Translations under genes and position numbers: made by a program
NCBI GenBank assembly: GCA_014729935.1
Contig: WJJB01000235.1
Span: 1-24,015, forward strand
Direction of reading: 5' to 3'
Source: Candidatus Bathyarchaeota archaeon
GTDB lineage: Archaea; Asgardarchaeota; Lokiarchaeia; Sigyniarchaeales; Sigyniarchaeaceae
DNA: 24,015 nt
Notes under the pieces: generated by a model
The model's database searches: none
The model's input: the letters and a program-made list of their open reading frames with translations, nothing else
Told to the model about the DNA's origin: nothing
Shown: in pieces, positions 23,880 to 24,015 of the stretch
How positions within the stretch are numbered: the first letter of the stretch is position 1
How the letters are laid out: the number at the start of each line of letters is the position of its first letter

Positions 23880-23900
23880 GATGTATTAATTCACGTGAGG

Positions 23901-23910
23901 CTTAAAAAAC
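23901..23910 (-). promoter_or_regulatory. TATA box for a leaderless RNase J-like gene
   Basis: On the minus strand GTTTTTTAAG is centred 27 bases from the GTG at 23879. In archaea this puts transcription start at or next to the start codon. It supports the GTG start despite the missing ribosome site. Confidence 0.45.
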
Positions 23911-23973
23911 ATCTCACTTCTCGGGGATATTAAAGTATTCCTTTGAAATCCGGGGAAACAGTTGCAAGTCGTG

Positions 23974-24015
23974 ATGGGGGAAATACAAGGAAAATGCGTA
24001 TTCACGTTGGAATCG
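23974..24015 (+). CDS. possible start of a divergent gene, cut by the window edge
   Basis: ATG at 23974 opens MGEIQGKCVFTLES, still open at the window end. GATATTAAAG at 23926-23935 could be its TATA box. With only 14 codons nothing more can be said. Confidence 0.25.
   Translation, partial: MGEIQGKCVFTLES

Noticed and set aside
1..24015. CRISPR array, tRNA or rRNA genes
   Set aside because: No regularly spaced direct repeats, no complete tRNA cloverleaf and no rRNA-like segment were found on either strand by eye.

Overview
The window is archaeal, most likely from an Asgard-type (Promethearchaeota) genome. The archaeal signs are a split four-subunit pyruvate:ferredoxin oxidoreductase in the order gamma-delta-alpha-beta, a branched-chain polyamine synthase (BpsA), TATA-box promoters and a leaderless-looking GTG start, and a sequon-rich giant surface glycoprotein. 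That glycoprotein's cytosolic tail (zinc finger plus longin/roadblock-like domain) is of a kind I associate with Asgard archaea. The lineage is inferred from gene content; there is no rRNA in the window.

Layout, left to right. 1-150 is the possible 3' end of a gene. 217-1059 (+) encodes a papain-like (C39-like) cysteine peptidase and converges within 4 bases on 1064-1876 (-), a long coiled-coil protein ending in a C-x2-C/H-x2-H metal site. 1877-3494 has no intact gene: it is partly GC-rich, with hairpins and gene relics. 3495-5021 (+) is a DUF1846/UPF0371 protein, followed by a small unknown gene (5096-5419). 5516-12304 (-) is a surface protein of about 2262 residues: three CUB-like domains, a jelly-roll-like region, a string of Ig-like domains with a large internal duplication, a transmembrane helix, an eight-ligand zinc finger and a longin-like domain. 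12578-13660 (-) is BpsA. 13736-16812 (-) is the porGDAB operon. 17147-17421 is a frameshifted small gene. 17470-18942 (+) is a NOL1/NOP2/Sun-family RNA m5C methyltransferase and 19135-19929 (+) a 7-TM protein. 20000-21030 is a GC-rich scar holding a truncated IS607-type recombinase and a broken leucine-rich-repeat gene. 21099-22160 (-) is a UDP-glucuronate decarboxylase-like SDR and 22287-23879 (-) an RNase J-like beta-CASP nuclease, with a possible divergent gene starting at 23974.

Six copies of a hairpin-bearing repeat (core CGCCCTAAACTAAAGGGCG) are scattered in both orientations at 121-157, 1971-2016, 3417-3472, 12445-12501, 12552-12600 and 17071-17120. They resemble termini of IS200/IS605 (TnpB-type) elements, but no transposase accompanies them. 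Two copies supply the stop codon of the neighbouring reading frame, and two sit 20-30 bases upstream of start codons.

The most noteworthy items are the giant transmembrane receptor-like protein, which couples CUB/Ig ectodomains to a RING-like finger and longin-like module, and the dispersed repeat family.
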